From Siderastrea siderea (taxonomy: Eukaryota; Cnidaria; Anthozoa; Scleractinia; Rhizangiidae), in assembly GCA_964030785.1 (NCBI GenBank), contig OZ034968.1, positions 49,251,230 through 49,315,229 on the forward strand: a stretch of DNA of 64,000 bases, written 5' to 3'. The notes under the pieces are model-generated. The model was not told the origin of the DNA. It ran no database searches and saw only the letters and a list, made by a program, of their open reading frames with translations. The position numbers and the translations under genes are program-made. Positions 23,699 through 38,131 of this stretch are shown here, piece by piece. Each line of letters begins with the position of its first letter. Position 1 is the first letter of the stretch.

Positions 23699-24733
23699 AC
23701 AAACTGTTCGAAGTTGTTATTCTCGCCATGCTGGGGGGAGTTAAAAATATGCCCAAAATAATGCTTACAGTGATTATAGTTCAGGCACAAGTTGCTCAAA
23801 GAGCGGATAACTCTCATCCAACGGATAAATCGCTGTCCAGCTATTCGAAAAACTGATGTTTTAAGCTTTGGAAATTTAGACAAAACACCTATAAAAACTC
23901 TAGAATTTGATGCCCGCGAATTATCAAGCATCGTCGATTGATTTTGTTGTTTGCTTCGTTGGAGAAATAAAAGAAGCTATATTTTGTCTGCCGTTGTTTA
24001 TATTTATATTGTGAAGCATTGAGATTTTTGGCCATTCTTAGCATAGTATGGGAAAAATTCTTGAAGAGCCGTAATGCTGTAGTCATCTGGCAGTCAGCTG
24101 ATGAAGCCTATCGTGTCAATCATAGTACAGTGGTCGCTTGCATAGAAACACAAGTGCTTGGGTTTCTAAATATTTTGAACAGTTTTTGTAGAATTCTTAA
24201 CTTGAGCCGAAAAAAGTGAAATAAACCAAGACCTTTTTTAAGAACTGGAGGCCTTGTGTGACCGGAATCTAAATATTTGTCGTGCAAATCAAAGCCACAA
24301 GGAAAATTTTCTGCTGCTCAACAACAACATGCGGACCGCCGAAGAAACGAAACTTTCACTTGCTTTATAAGTTTATTCATTGCGTAAAAATCATAACTTG
24401 ATGTCTACTCATTTTTCTTGGCAGTTCATTTACTAAGATTGCTATGACAGTTAATAGAAATAACATTGTAAACCCCTTAGACAAATAGTGGCGAGTGATA
24501 TTTTTTCCCAACCAACTTAAATTTCCACGCAAGACGATCCGAGCTGTTGAAGCCTTTATATATTTCGAACAATAATGTCAATCGACTCTTCACCGACGGG
24601 GAATAAGGAGAAAAGTTTCTCCACATTCAGGATGGTATGCTACAAAATAAATGACCATGCTTCTAAGCTATTACTGTTTTGAAATTAACGCACACGGAAT
24701 TAAAAAAAGCTAAGCAATACAAACTATTGGCTT

Positions 24734-25590
24734 AATGCATGGTTCAATTTCACCTGTTACCATCCCCCCTCCGGGCAACCCCGGGGACAAGTCCAGCCCT
24801 TCGGTCCCGGGGGTGGGGAATTGTTTGAAGCCGTCTTGTTCCGGGGGGAGGGAGGCGGGGCAAATCGAAATTAACTTCTTGTTGTTCTTGTGAAGTACGT
24901 CACTTGTCGGTTGACGCCAGACCGCGTGGAGGAGGCTGCCTATTTCCAGGGAGAATCTCTAGAATTTGTAAAATCTGTGTTCGAAGGTACTTCTCGAATG
25001 TGCGTTTGATGCGTACTCGAATGAATGGCGTTCGTCACAAACAAATATTTCTTCAGCGTATTTATGTATATAGTTGTATACTAAGACGACTTAAATAGAC
25101 TCTATGTGAAAACGGATGCACGGCTTTATATTAAACTTAGGTCTCAGTCCAGTGTTGATTCTTATGAAACAAGCTAAGAAAAACTTCTTTAAAATGCTGC
25201 CATCAATTTGTTCACGGGCCTCTTGTGCGTACTCGCTAGCCGTATGCCAGTGCGGTTAGAGCATTTCCTTCAGTTTTCTTTTTCAAATGTAGTGTTCATG
25301 TTTTTATCATTATACATGTAGTGTCCTTCGTTCAAGAAACTCTAGAAAAGCGTTTAAGTTCTTGTCAAAACCTCTGGTTTTGCTATTGTACGGAAATCAA
25401 TATTGTAATCTATGTTTTGAACACAAAACAACGTATTTGTGATCGATGAGGAGTCCCGGGGGGTGGGGAATTGTCTCTTTCTGCGTGCCCGGGGGTGGGG
25501 AATAGACCGCCAAGTGAGAACAAAATTGCAAATCCCCGGGGGTATACCCAGGGGGGAGATGGTAACAGATAGAACTGAACCATGCATAAT
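24734..25590. mobile_element. inverted-repeat element with CCCGGGG motifs, nested
   Basis: The left end 'atgcatggttcaattt' followed by 'cctgttaccatcccccc' is mirrored at the right end (25540-25588: 'ggggggagatggtaacag' ... 'tgaaccatgcat'). Inside, 'cccgggggtggggaatt' occurs near both ends. It interrupts the Kolobok-like element between its acidic exon and its THAP ORF. No coding capacity is seen. Confidence 0.65.
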
Positions 25591-25796
25591 CGCGGCGGTC
25601 CTGCAATCGCGGCTGTCCTTTTATGAGGACTACGCCGAAGATCTTCGCGCTAGCAGACGGCAGAACTGAAAGGGTTTTCCACAAGAAAAATAAACTTTAA
25701 AATACGTTAAAAGAAAACAAGTTTTGCTCAATGGTGGATGCGTTGAATTAGAAACAAACTAGCAATTCAACTGCGTTAAGATTAGGTACCTTTCGT

Positions 25797-26450
25797 CTAG
25801 TTTTTTCCGGATCTTTTTTTCCATATACTTGGAACGGACAATGGAATAATCGACCTCTGGGATCCTTCGACATGAACAGCCCTCTGGAAACACTCGTCCG
25901 TGAAGTGATCAGAGCAGCCGACAAAAATACTTCTTGGGTTGAAATTTGCACTGTGTGTGATTACAAATATTATCCATTTTTCCATTGTGGGACCGCTCGC
26001 AAGGCTTTGATGAAGCGAAATACCAGCTTGGTGGTTGGATTTATCGTTGTAGCATTGTACAACACAAGTAATACCCTTTACAACTGCTGCAGCAACGAAA
26101 ATTTCAAGGCCGTACGGCAAACAGTTGGCAGGAAATCTTCCCTCGACGACAGTTAAATTTCTCGCGGCAAGTAAACGTATGAAAGTATTAGGTTTGAGGT
26201 GAGCCTCTAACGTCACTTCCGCTAATTCGCAAGCCAGCTTCCGGAACAAGGGCCAGTAATGGCGGCCGCAAAATCTCGACAAAAACCGTCCGAAAAAAGC
26301 CACTTCCAGTCGTCGTAATGAGTTGAAGTTTGGCATGGTGACTAACAACCACAGACTACTTTCGAAAATGCAGAAATATGGAATACCAAAATTCTGGTCC
26401 CAGTGGCACTTTAAAATATTGGCTTTTAGAGTTGAAATAAATGCACTCAT
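25797..26450 (-). CDS. THAP-type zinc finger protein fragment
   Basis: The frame holds a THAP (C2CH) DNA-binding domain at residues 129-210: C129 and C133, W159 in EKWI, C179 and H182 in CSDHF, and the C-terminal box SVPSIW (205-210) where the family has AVPTIF. The usual proline after the first helix is Leu (LHQSLAS). The first ~25 residues of the frame are encoded by the transposon's terminal repeat, so the true start is probably further in. The frame stops seven residues after the domain, so this is either an exon or a truncated protein. In transposases such domains bind the element's own ends. Confidence 0.75.
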   Translation of the reverse strand: MSAFISTLKANILKCHWDQNFGIPYFCIFESSLWLLVTMPNFNSLRRLEVAFFGRFLSRFCGRHYWPLFRKLACELAEVTLEAHLKPNTFIRLLAARNLTVVEGRFPANCLPYGLEIFVAAAVVKGITCVVQCYNDKSNHQAGISLHQSLASGPTMEKWIIFVITHSANFNPRSIFVGCSDHFTDECFQRAVHVEGSQRSIIPLSVPSIWKKRSGKN

Positions 26451-27388
26451 GCGCCCAAACGCGAGTTTTTTTCAATTTTGATTTTTTTCAATTCTCACCG
26501 GTGAAATCTTCCTAAACTTTCACAGTTTCTATAATTTGGCCAGTAGAAACGTTTAAGGCCGAAAAAAGTAGGCCTTACAACGGCAGGTTTTTCTCTCTTT
26601 GCAATTTTGTGTTTTTGGCCTCTACATACAAATTGGTGTTATCAATTTCCTTGACAATTAACAGGGGCTTTCCCCCCCCCCCCCTGACAATTAAGGTGGT
26701 GGAACACAGTTTTCTTGTGCCTATGCGTTATTCATCGGTATTTTCGAACCACTGGCAGTTGGGCCACCAAAATTGGCAAGGTGCAAGTTCAGCTAAAAAA
26801 GATGATATTCTAATCTGTTTATTAGGCTAGGCACCGTTGCCATGACACGGCTGGTCATAAACCAGCACTAAATAATGGGTTTGATTTATTTTCAAAAAAT
26901 CCAATCATTATATTTTTCCATCGATTGTCTTTAGAAAACTTAGAAAAATACTTGCCTATTGAAACTGATATTGTAAAATTTTGAAAGAGAGATATTCTGT
27001 CATTTGGTGTTTTACATTTTAACGTCTTCTCAACATGTCCTCTGTCAGATTTCAATTTTTCTTTGTAGGATAGTTACACGTGTTCTGAACTAGTGTTTTA
27101 CCAAACTTCATGAAGTTCCGTGGAAATCAGTGCATTTCCACTAAACCATGCAGTCACAATTTTTGGGTTTCTGTTCTGGTTGCATTTGAAAGGGTTCTCG
27201 ATCCATACAAACAATCCCAGAAAGGGAGGGTATTTTCAAGTAGTATTTACCTTTAATACACTGAAAAACAAACGTTTTTCACGCATATCAAATTGTTTGA
27301 TTGTCAAGACGGAAAATAACACTTGCACAATCTTCACTGGAAAAAATAAAATGATCGCGGTACAGGCGCCATGTTTGTTTTTCTGCTA
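26415..27388. other. intergenic, no gene recognised
   Basis: A C run at about 26671-26684 is followed by 'ttaaggtggtggaacacag' (26692), which looks like an unpaired end of another TTAA family. 'gacaattaa' is repeated either side of the C run. No coding signal. Confidence 0.4.
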
Positions 27389-28551
27389 GGCCCAGTTCAG
27401 ACGCCGTACCTCTCATGTGCCGTACCAAATACAATTAAGTTCGACTTTGGCACGGCGGCTGATTCAGACACCGTACCTAATTATGCCGTACCAAATAACT
27501 TGTTCTACGAACGACATTATACTACCCGTTCCCATAGTAACCATAACCTTGACTCGTAACGACAACAAAAACGCAACTTAAAAGTCGGTAATTAAGGACG
27601 GTGCCTCCTTTTGTTACTGCGCATACGTTCTGCGCATCTCGGGATATTCGAGTTTCTTAAGGAATTTGCCCCCTAATACAACAATATTTTTGCGCGGTTT
27701 ATGACTATGTAGAAAAGGAAGATCTTAGCAATGGCTATCAGAATTCAGAAAGAAAATTGGGGGTAACCACGCATTTTTCAGAGATAATTGAGCTAAAATT
27801 TGGAAAGAAATTGCCATACATTCTTTGATTTATGATTGCTTAATTATCTCTGAAAAATGCGTGGTTACCCACATTTTTCTTTTTGGATTCCAATAACCTT
27901 TGCTAATATCTACTCTTTCCCCGTAGTCACAACCTTTGCAAAAATACATCTCTATTAGGAGGCACCGTCCTTAAGTATAAAAATGGTGGACAAGGTGGGT
28001 ATAGCTTGCATTTTGAAGAAAATAATCGAAGGAAACAGAAGAAGACGACGAGTGCGTTAAATCTGGTGATGTCAAGAAGGCCTGCGATAGTTAAGCTGTG
28101 TTTCGACAAGTTCTGACACGGAACAAAGATTACAGATGGGTAAAAGGCACTTTATGCACAAGTATTTGGTCTCTTTAAAGCAGGACATACACATCGCCAT
28201 TTTAATTTCCCGCTTGTTCCCGCTATTTCCCGCTTCTTTAGCGGCTTCCGTTCATCGCATTGCATTCCACATGTGCAATAGAATATCGTACAGAATTATG
28301 GGAAAGGTTATGTATTAAAATACATTTCAGTAATTTATGCATTAGATTCGGCACATGAGAGGCACGGCGTATGAATCCAAGTCGTGCCAGTGTCGTATTA
28401 TACGGCAAGCTCTGCCGTACCTTGAGAGTTTGCCATACCAAATTTACGTTTCCCGTACCAAATTGATTCAGACGCCGCGCCACTGTCAAACCATTACCAT
28501 AACCGTATCATTTGGTACGGCACGTGACAGGTACGGCGTCTGAACCGGGCC
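27389..28551. mobile_element. GGCC-ended MITE-like element, Harbinger-type ends
   Basis: Inverted ends of about 40 bp (27389-27428 and 28512-28551) begin GGCCC(A/G)GTTCAGACGCCG and differ at only a few positions. Flanking triplets are CTA and TTA, close to the 3 bp duplication of PIF/Harbinger elements. The motif GTACCAAAT or a near match recurs subterminally (27424, 27486, 28429, 28450), as expected of transposase-binding repeats. It has no transposase and a TTAA foldback nests inside. Confidence 0.75.
27592..27974. mobile_element. TTAA foldback element, GGACGGTGCCTCC ends, copy 1
   Basis: TTAA flanks the inverted ends GGACGGTGCCTCC (27596 and 27970). The halves also pair internally through 'aaccacgcatttttcagaga' (27766 on) and its complement (27844 on), so the 375 bp could fold into one long hairpin. 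A ~60 bp extra segment containing 'ttactgcgcatacgttctgc' sits in the left arm only. Confidence 0.9.
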
Positions 28552-29650
28552 TTAATGAAAAGCTTTGTGCGCGCGCCGTAAACCCTACATAGAGCAAAGA
28601 GTCTAATCTCTATGCTAAATTTTAGAGAATTTCACTTAACGAAATTCGAGAAAATCCAGAGGAAAGTTTCAATTTTTTCCTGAGAACTCTGCGTCATAGA
28701 ATGGGAATTCACCAAGATCGCTATTTGAGCATATGTGAAATCAGAACAAGGGGATTTCTTCAATGAGAATTTGACGCGGAACTTGTCAACCCTGACCTCC
28801 TGTAAAGCAATATTTGGGCTTATAACATAGTTAAGAAGCCATTTGTTCTTTAAACTACTTGAAGACAGCTGCTTGAGGGCTAAAAAATTGGTCGTGCTGT
28901 TAATTTGTCATTTTTTACATGAACTTTCGTCAGCACGCGCGTGAAGATTACCAAAGCTCGCGTCATTAGCGCGCGCGGTTAGAAAACTCTATGGAGCCCC
29001 CGAAGGACGTTTGCGCATATTTTTTATGCGCATCCTTACTGCGCACGTAATTCACGTCGCAATGTCACGCCACGTCATCCGTGGAGCGCACGCGCTGAGG
29101 AAGAAATGTAAACAAATACAGGGCTGGTGAACATAGTAATAGCGACCTTCAGATCTGGCTACGAGTACGAGATTGAGCACGAGTACGACTTTCGAATTTC
29201 AAAACAGCTACGTTCTCAGTAAAGAAGGATGATGTGGAACTATATTCATGTGACAGATCATAATCGATAGCCCGTGACCAGGGATTGAAAAGTGGTACTC
29301 ATGCTCAATCTACTATACTCTTATGTTAGCACGGTGACCCCTGCTTTTCTTTCGATGGATCATTTCCTTTACTCTCTCCATTTTAACAAAAAATTGTGAA
29401 TGTGAGAAGTTTGAATTAGTTCGCTTTTTCTACTCAAATGCGAGCGACTTTACTACTTATGCGGGTGTGCATGACTTTCAAGTATGCTTCTGTGAGGCTA
29501 ATTCAGCTGCAGAAATAACGAAATAGGCCTGTTTGCGTTGAAATCAACACATCGGCCTCATGTAGAGTTCTCCCTTTTACTTTTTTTCTTGCTAAATGTA
29601 ATGAAGCCGATATCGCCATACAACGGCGATCAGACAAACACATCATGTGA
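28552..29650. repeat. fragments of TTAA family B and A-type motif
   Basis: At 29003-29120 'aaggacgtttgcgc', 'tgcgcatccttactgcgcac' and 'cacgccacgtcatc' repeat the family B end at 19130. At 29330 'gcacggtgacccctgctttt' is the inverse of the 'gtgggggtcaccg' motif of family A. Boundaries are not visible. No gene is recognised. Confidence 0.45.
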
Positions 29651-29872
29651 TTGTTTCAATATATAGAACGAGACAAAATTCGCCAATTAACTCCGCAATA
29701 TGTATTATTTAACAACTTATCTAATATAGAACCACCTCCTCGCCGATGTATAACGGCGAGGCAGATGCTCTGTACATAAGGAAGACTGTAATCTCGCCTA
29801 TGTACAACGGCGAGGTAGATGCGTCTATATATAAGGAAGACTGAGCCGTTCTATATATTGAAACAATCCCTT
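29651..29872. repeat. foldback with nested 'cgccg...cggcg' hairpins
   Basis: 'gattgtttcaatatatagaa' (29649-29668) is mirrored by 'gttctatatattgaaacaat' (29851-29870). Between them two ~60 bp units each hold a stem-loop 'ctcgcc.atgta.aacggcgag' and end 'aaggaagactg'. A third related hairpin, 'tcgccatacaacggcgat', sits just upstream at 29613. Confidence 0.75.
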
Positions 29873-32800
29873 ATTATGTCTGTACTCCCGCCATACATGA
29901 ACGAAGCTTCTACAAACACTTCGGTTTTTAATAGTCTTTATCTCTGAAACGAGCACAGTGACCCCCGAAATTTTTTTTTTTTGGCCTTTCTGGCATGGGT
30001 TGGTCAATACCTAACTGCAGCAAACGTTTTTTAAAAAGCCTGAACGTGGGAGGATTTTGGGCGCGAACGGCCTTTAATATCTTTGAAAGTGTTCTTCACG
30101 TCTTCTTGCTAACTTAGAAACAGGTTGTAGGAAAATTGAATTATTAACATTAACAAGAAAACCTGAGGTCTGTCAAAGACGGGCCCTTAACAAGCTAGGT
30201 TCTTGAACCACTCGAAGTCTTAACATTTTGTAACTTTATCAATTAGGTACTATATTTTATGGGAACTGTTATAGAAACTGCGAAAAATAGCATCTCAAAA
30301 ATGAAACCAAACCGTAGTTGCTAGAATTAAACCTCTGAATCCTCCCACAACCCTTGCATTTTCAATATTTTGCAATACGGTAATTTTGCACCCTTCGGGT
30401 GAAGACACCCTATTAATAGCTGTGCATCAAAACGAAAAGAACTGAAGAATACTCGACAGCACATATAGAAGATATTGAAGAGTTTTAAGGGAAGAAATCT
30501 CGGGGACTTAAGCGTTAGAATTTTGATTGAATTTTCAAGTACTTCCACGAACCGTTAATGAAAGTTACATATTTTATCCTGGATTTTAAATACATCCTGA
30601 GAACTGTTCAATTGAGTCATTTGACATGTTTATAATGACTTTGTTAAAATGTTTGAATGTCTTGCAAAAACTTGTGCAAAGTAGCCGTCAAATTTATTTC
30701 CACGTTGATCGAGGCGAAAATGGTTAACAAAGGGCGCTTTCCTTTTAGTCCAAATTTTCGCTTTGATATTCATCGCGCAGAATGCCTATTGTTCTCGGGA
30801 CATTTACTTCCAGTTCAAGAAAGTTTGTAGATCTGTCATATCGCGCGTTATTATTCATAGACCCTTAGAAAGAGCTTGGTTGATTGGTTGCCATGAATGC
30901 ACGGCGATGCTAATTATCATGATGAAGGCGGCAAACTAAACAATGAACGGAGTGCGCTATTGTATCGGCTTTTGTTTCGTAAAATCGAAAATATGCGCAT
31001 ATTTTTTCACGAAACGGTTTTCCATTTTGATACGGTGTTGCATAAGCATTTTAGAGTGGTTTTGTTGGGGCAAAAGTTACAACACAGACTGAGAAAGCCA
31101 TGTCGAATCATCACTGCGCGAGCGAGATGATTGTGTCGTAAATAAATTCAGCATTTCGCTTGTTTGTGGTTTGAGTACGCAAGCGGCAAACACTGTAACG
31201 TTTTGCTTCTGTCTTTGAGAGCTTTTTAACTTTTATGTGAAACGAAACAGCGGGTAAGTGAGTTTACATTCCTTAACAGAGCCAAAAGCCTAAAGCTTGA
31301 TCGTGGTCAGCGATCGTAGCGAACATAAGGATACGCAACACACAAACGATTCCGTGATTGCATCTATTACAAACATTTGTTTGTTTATAGACTGACTGGT
31401 ATCGATCACTACGATCAGTGCGCCTTTTTTTATTAGCAATCGCTTGCAACAACCGAACAGAAACCATCTCTTGTGGCTTTGAACATGAAATCAGCTGGAG
31501 CACGCAGATGAGTTTCAAAGTTCGCGGCAACTGATAAGTTAATGAGACATTTTACATCTGAGTAGTTTTGTTGAATAGGGTATTGTTATAGTCTTGACAA
31601 CTATTGTTATTCAGTCGTGGGCTTCAGAACAATAGCTCACAGGGGCAAGACCCGCCATTTTGGAACTTATTTAAACTTAAAATTTTCAAACTGAAAGGGA
31701 TTTTCAAAGTTTCAACGGATTCTGTTCAAGAAAAGTTCAATCTTCCATTTGCCGTGCGTGGAAATTTGGAAGTCGGTGTAAGTTTCAAGAAAATCGCTGT
31801 TGAAAGTGGCTTCCATACGAAAAAGGCCCGTTTTTTGGGAATTTTCAAGTGTAAAGGGATAGTCTTTAAACTTTGTAAGACTCATTCGTTTAAAAAGAAA
31901 ATGACAGATACATTATTCCTCTTAAAAAAGCCGTGCGTGGATGTTTCAGTTATGACTTCTGGAAATCAGATAAGCGAATTTTATCAACGCTACTGAGCTA
32001 ATTCAGCCTCTTTCTTCTCTTATTCTGGGCTTTTCAAAGCGCGGTCGCATTTAAATTTGCCGCTTCAGCGGTTATGAATAATTAATGATGTCCACGCATT
32101 CTGCCCGATGTCTGGAAACTTTCCGTGTCAAATGAAAAGGATTTTTCCATCCAGGCAAAGAACCTCGTTTTCAGTTGCACACATGCAATTTCATTGGTAA
32201 ATCAAAAACATTGATGGCGCAAGAAGCCAACGAAATGGATGTTGCACTGCCACTTCTTTCTGACGTTGGAAATCCAAACTTTGTCAAGTAGCGGAAATGA
32301 TTTTGACTTTTTTAATAGCAGCTACTTATTGTTGTTTTGTCAGACGAAAATTAAATACTTTTCCTTAATCTTTTCAATGAACATTCTTCTGTTTATATTT
32401 TGTGTTTTTTCGTTCTTTATTTTATTCCAAATTGTATTTTATTGTATTACCCACATTTTTACACTTACATATTTGTATGTATATACCACTGCCAAACTTT
32501 GCATATGTACGCTTGATAATGACGACATGCAGTGGTCGAAACGTCGTGTTCCTATCGCTAATTTTGTCTTAAAATGTTTTAAAACATGTCGTGTAATTAG
32601 AAAATTAAATAGAGCGAAAAACTATTTTGAGTCTGCTGTGCTTAGTTATTATGGACACTGGCGAGTTTGCAGCACGAGCAGCAAAAATGGAACGGTAATT
32701 TCTAGACTACGAGCTGTCTCTCTCCGCTCAGGGATAGTCGAGCAAAAAAAACACGCGAACGAGGGCGCGGTAAATCTCCTGCCGCGTGAAAACGTGACGC

Positions 32801-32929
32801 GCATGTGTAGTGATCCGGCACATCAAGCGCGCGTTACGTTTCCACGCGGCATGCGGTTTTTGTGATCGCTTGCATGTTCTTTTCGCTCGACTGTCACAGA
32901 GCGGAAAGACAGACTGCTCGAAGTCTACT
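29873..32929. other. repeat-derived and intergenic DNA, no gene recognised
   Basis: 30150-30720 is a diverged copy of segments at 1660-1880 and 17700-18030. At 30047 'gggcgcgaacggcctttaa' resembles an inverted family B end. Frames at 31604-31996 and 32239-32865 (plus) are long but biased in composition with no domain, and I do not call them genes. Confidence 0.4.
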
Positions 32930-33105
32930 ACCGTATCTTCTCGATTAAACGCCGGGCCCCGAATAAACGCCGGGTTCAAATAAACGCCTGGTCTACAGGG
33001 CCGAGTTTAAAATAAACGCCCCCGGCGTTTATTCGGGGTACCGGCGTTTATTTGAGGTACCGGCGTTCATTTGAGGTCCCGCCGTTTATTCGAGATGGGT
33101 ATATT
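32930..33105. repeat. 'aaacgccggg' repeat, cluster of inverted units, copy 1
   Basis: Repeated 'gaataaacgccggg' units in one orientation (32944-33010) face 'cggcgtttattcgggg' and 'cggcgtttatttgaggtacc' units in the other (33020-33100), forming a degenerate palindrome. It has no coding content. Confidence 0.8.
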
Positions 33106-33649
33106 AAATGCGGATTATGTGTCGTGGCTGCGTACTAGTTCTTTTTCTAGCATTGTATTTGAATTTATACACTAATATTCAAACCAAACTCCTTTTTACA
33201 AAAGTACCTCTCACTAAAACAGACGAAACAAACGACGCATCAGGTATCGTGCCAATCTCTTTTCAATCATGGTAACTTTTCATCTCGAGGGTCTCTCCAG
33301 CGTTTCTCCAGCAGTTCCTTGCAATTGAATCGTTCCATAATTTTGCCTTTCTCAGAACTGATGGAGAAGGAACCTCGCCACCACCTTGTTCAAAATTGCT
33401 TGCACAGTACGCTTGCTGTTGAGCAGTTACCGATACACTTCCTCCGTGTTCCATGCACGGAGAAACGTAACATTGAGAAGAGTTCAATCACTGTTTCTGT
33501 CAGTGATGCTTTTTTTTTTTTTTTGAATAAATAACTTACTAGATTCAATTAGATGAGACAAAGTTGATGACATTGTTTCACACTTTTTAAACGTTTTTGT
33601 TGAAATTTGGTTCTTGGTTCAATAAACCTCCTATACTGAAAAATGCATT
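33106..33649. other. intergenic, no gene recognised
   Basis: A 74-codon minus-strand frame at 33263-33487 has fairly native composition (for example AKLWNDSIARNCWR) but no domain I can name and no visible splice context. A T run lies at about 33511-33522. Confidence 0.3.
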
Positions 33650-33765
33650 TAATAAATAAACGCCGGGCCCCGAATAAACGCTGGGGTTCGAATAAACACC
33701 GGGTCTGCGAGGCCGAGTTTTAAATAGACGCTCCCGGCGTTTAAGCGAGAAAATACGGTAATTTC
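33650..33765. repeat. 'aaacgccggg' repeat, copy 2
   Basis: Same order as the first copy: 'taaacgccgggccccgaata', 'gggttcgaataaac', 'gggtctgcgaggccgagttt' and 'cccggcgttta'. It is in the same orientation 0.7 kb from copy 1. Confidence 0.8.
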
Positions 33766-33939
33766 CGTTCCAACTGGTTGAAACAGAAAAAGTGGAGTAC
33801 CTCTGAAGGTCGTCCGCTTGTTCCGGAAATTCTGGAACAAGTAGAAGAGGAAGAGGTCCCAAGAGGCCATTTGCATTTCGACCCGGTTGAACCAAAAATG
33901 TTGGCTAAATGGAAAGCGCCCAAGTGCTTGTCTGAATAA
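33766..33939 (+). pseudogene. short protein-like exon remnant, function unknown
   Basis: The frame ending in the TAA at 33937 reads WSTSEGRPLVPEILEQVEEE, then EVPRGHLHFDPVEPKMLAKW and a short tail. The composition looks like real protein, and AATAAA overlaps the stop. It follows directly on a repeat and has no Met, so it may be a last exon or a relic. Confidence 0.25.
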
Positions 33940-34012
33940 ATGTTTTTCTTTTTTTACAGAAGAAGCACTTGAAATTTAAAACACATTCTCGTTATCTTCT
34001 ACTTAGCCTGCG

Positions 34013-34063
34013 CAGCTGGCGGCGGGCAAACAATCCCGCCAGCTACGTAGGCTATCCCTACTT
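34013..34063. repeat. GC-rich hairpin
   Basis: 'tagcctgcgcagctggcggc' and 'gccagctacgtaggcta' pair across 'gggcaaacaatcccg'. This looks like a tiny foldback MITE or the two ends of a deleted one. Confidence 0.65.
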
Positions 34064-34089
34064 GGTTTAAGAGTATCAGGAACTTAGCC

Positions 34090-36800
<2,711 letters not shown>

Positions 36801-37477
36801 CGAAGACCCCACAGGTGAAGAGAAATGCCTCCATAACTCCGCTTACTCTTATATGTCCAAAGAGTTTTTCAATTCTGTCAGACGGGAGAAATGTTAAAGG
36901 TAAATTCGGAAAAAAAGTGTTTTTTGGTGAAAGTTTCTGACAGAATTTTGGCTTAATCCTTAGCTAGCTTACTAGAATGAAAAGCCGTGTGCAAAATGTA
37001 AAGAAATTTCTCTGTCAAATTTGAGAAACTGTCAAGCTGAAAGACCTCAAGTTAGGTCAACGTTCACTGTCCTTGAATTGACTCTGAACGCCAACAACGA
37101 GTCACTGATAAACGAACATCAAGACAGTATTTAATCAGGAGCGTTCACAATCAACTAGAAATAAACAAAGACCTTTTGTCTGGGTACTCTAACAATTCAG
37201 CCAGATGTTGTTCCATCAATGTCCGGTATCTTGTTCTTCCCATGTTACAAAATTTTTGAAAATTTCGACACAACAAGGGAATTGCGCGTGTGCAGAAATT
37301 GTCATGCCACTCTCGACACGCGGTTTCAAGTGTGTTTATTCCACCGTTATTTCGTTGGGCGTTTCTTTCACCTTGATGGCTTTTTTTACGTTTGAAAACG
37401 TGACGTTTTGGGTGGATCGGTGCTTGTCAAAGAACGTTACGTCATTTCTTTTCAAATCGTTGGATGAACAAACTCCA
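36801..37477. other. intergenic, no gene recognised
   Basis: A small inverted pair 'ttctgtcag' flanks 36874-36946. A 91-codon plus-strand frame at 37205-37480 shows no family. Nothing else is visible. Confidence 0.35.
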
Positions 37478-37651
37478 TAAAAACCAGGAGCCATAATCGG
37501 GGATGGAGACCGTAACTAACTGCCATTTTCAGTATTGGCGTTGGCCCCATCGAAAAAGACAAATGTGCTATTTTTAGAAAAAATTGCACCATCGCGCGTG
37601 ACACACGCGCGGGTGTGTTGCCAGGACTCCGGGCAGAGAAAAACAAACAAA

Positions 37652-37873
37652 ATGGCGTCGGAAATTACCTTTGTTGGAGATGAACAAATTCAATTTCTGT
37701 CATCAGTGTCACCTCCTAATTTGAGGCAAGCCCTTGGGGAGAACTTTCTGGATAGTGACTCTGGATATGAGGATTATACAAGTGATTCCGATGATGGCAG
37801 TGGGAATATTTTAGAAAAATCCTGTGGCGAAGATGTGTCGAACATGTCGAACGAGGATTTCCCCGTTATATAG
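37652..37873 (+). CDS. small acidic ORF of the 7 bp-duplication element
   Basis: From the ATG at 37652 the frame reads MASEITFVGDEQIQFLSSVS, with later GENFLDSDSGYEDYTSDSDD, an acidic Ser/Asp-rich protein of about 73 residues. A longer frame starts at 37535 within the terminal repeat, so I prefer this Met. A neighbouring frame continues protein-like (basic, RKRETTSRTYISSEDVQRLK) to a TAA at 38042, so a frameshift near 37870 is likely. Function unknown. Confidence 0.4.
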   Translation: MASEITFVGDEQIQFLSSVSPPNLRQALGENFLDSDSGYEDYTSDSDDGSGNILEKSCGEDVSNMSNEDFPVI

Positions 37874-38131
37874 AAGAAACGTTTTACGGGCAAAAATGGC
37901 GTCGAACTACGAAAAAATCAGTTGAAGGCGAATCAGGCAGAAAAAGGGAAACTACATCTCGAACATATATTTCCTCTGAGGACGTGCAGAGATTGAAGGG
38001 CAGCCGCGAAGACTGTAAAATGATTTTCCAAGCACGTACTGAATAAAAGTAACGCACTGATAAATCGTTGTCACTTTTTTCACGGCAAGAAAAATAGTAA
38101 CATATATTCAAATAGCGAGTCAGCAAAGAAA

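Larger units (their letters stand above)
23283..26414. mobile_element. TTAA-flanked DNA transposon with THAP ORF, Kolobok-like
   Basis: TTAA (23283-23286 and 26411-26414) flanks inverted ends AGTGCCACTG(A/G)GAC. A further subterminal block 'gaggctcacctca' is also mirrored (about 23490 and 26198), giving degenerate ~220 bp terminal repeats. The right half encodes a THAP zinc finger on the minus strand and the left half an acidic exon on the plus strand. TTAA duplication together with a THAP domain fits the Kolobok superfamily, from recalled knowledge. No transposase catalytic core is visible, and an unrelated element (24734-25590) sits in the middle. Confidence 0.7.

Noticed and set aside
25872..26156. 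94-codon plus-strand ORF
   Set aside because: Antisense to the THAP domain, whose Cys/His and C-terminal box residues are on the minus strand.
32239..32865. 208-codon plus-strand ORF with hydrophobic N-terminus
   Set aside because: Phe/Leu/Ile bias is what AT-rich DNA gives by chance. No domain, and the second half looks unrelated to the first.
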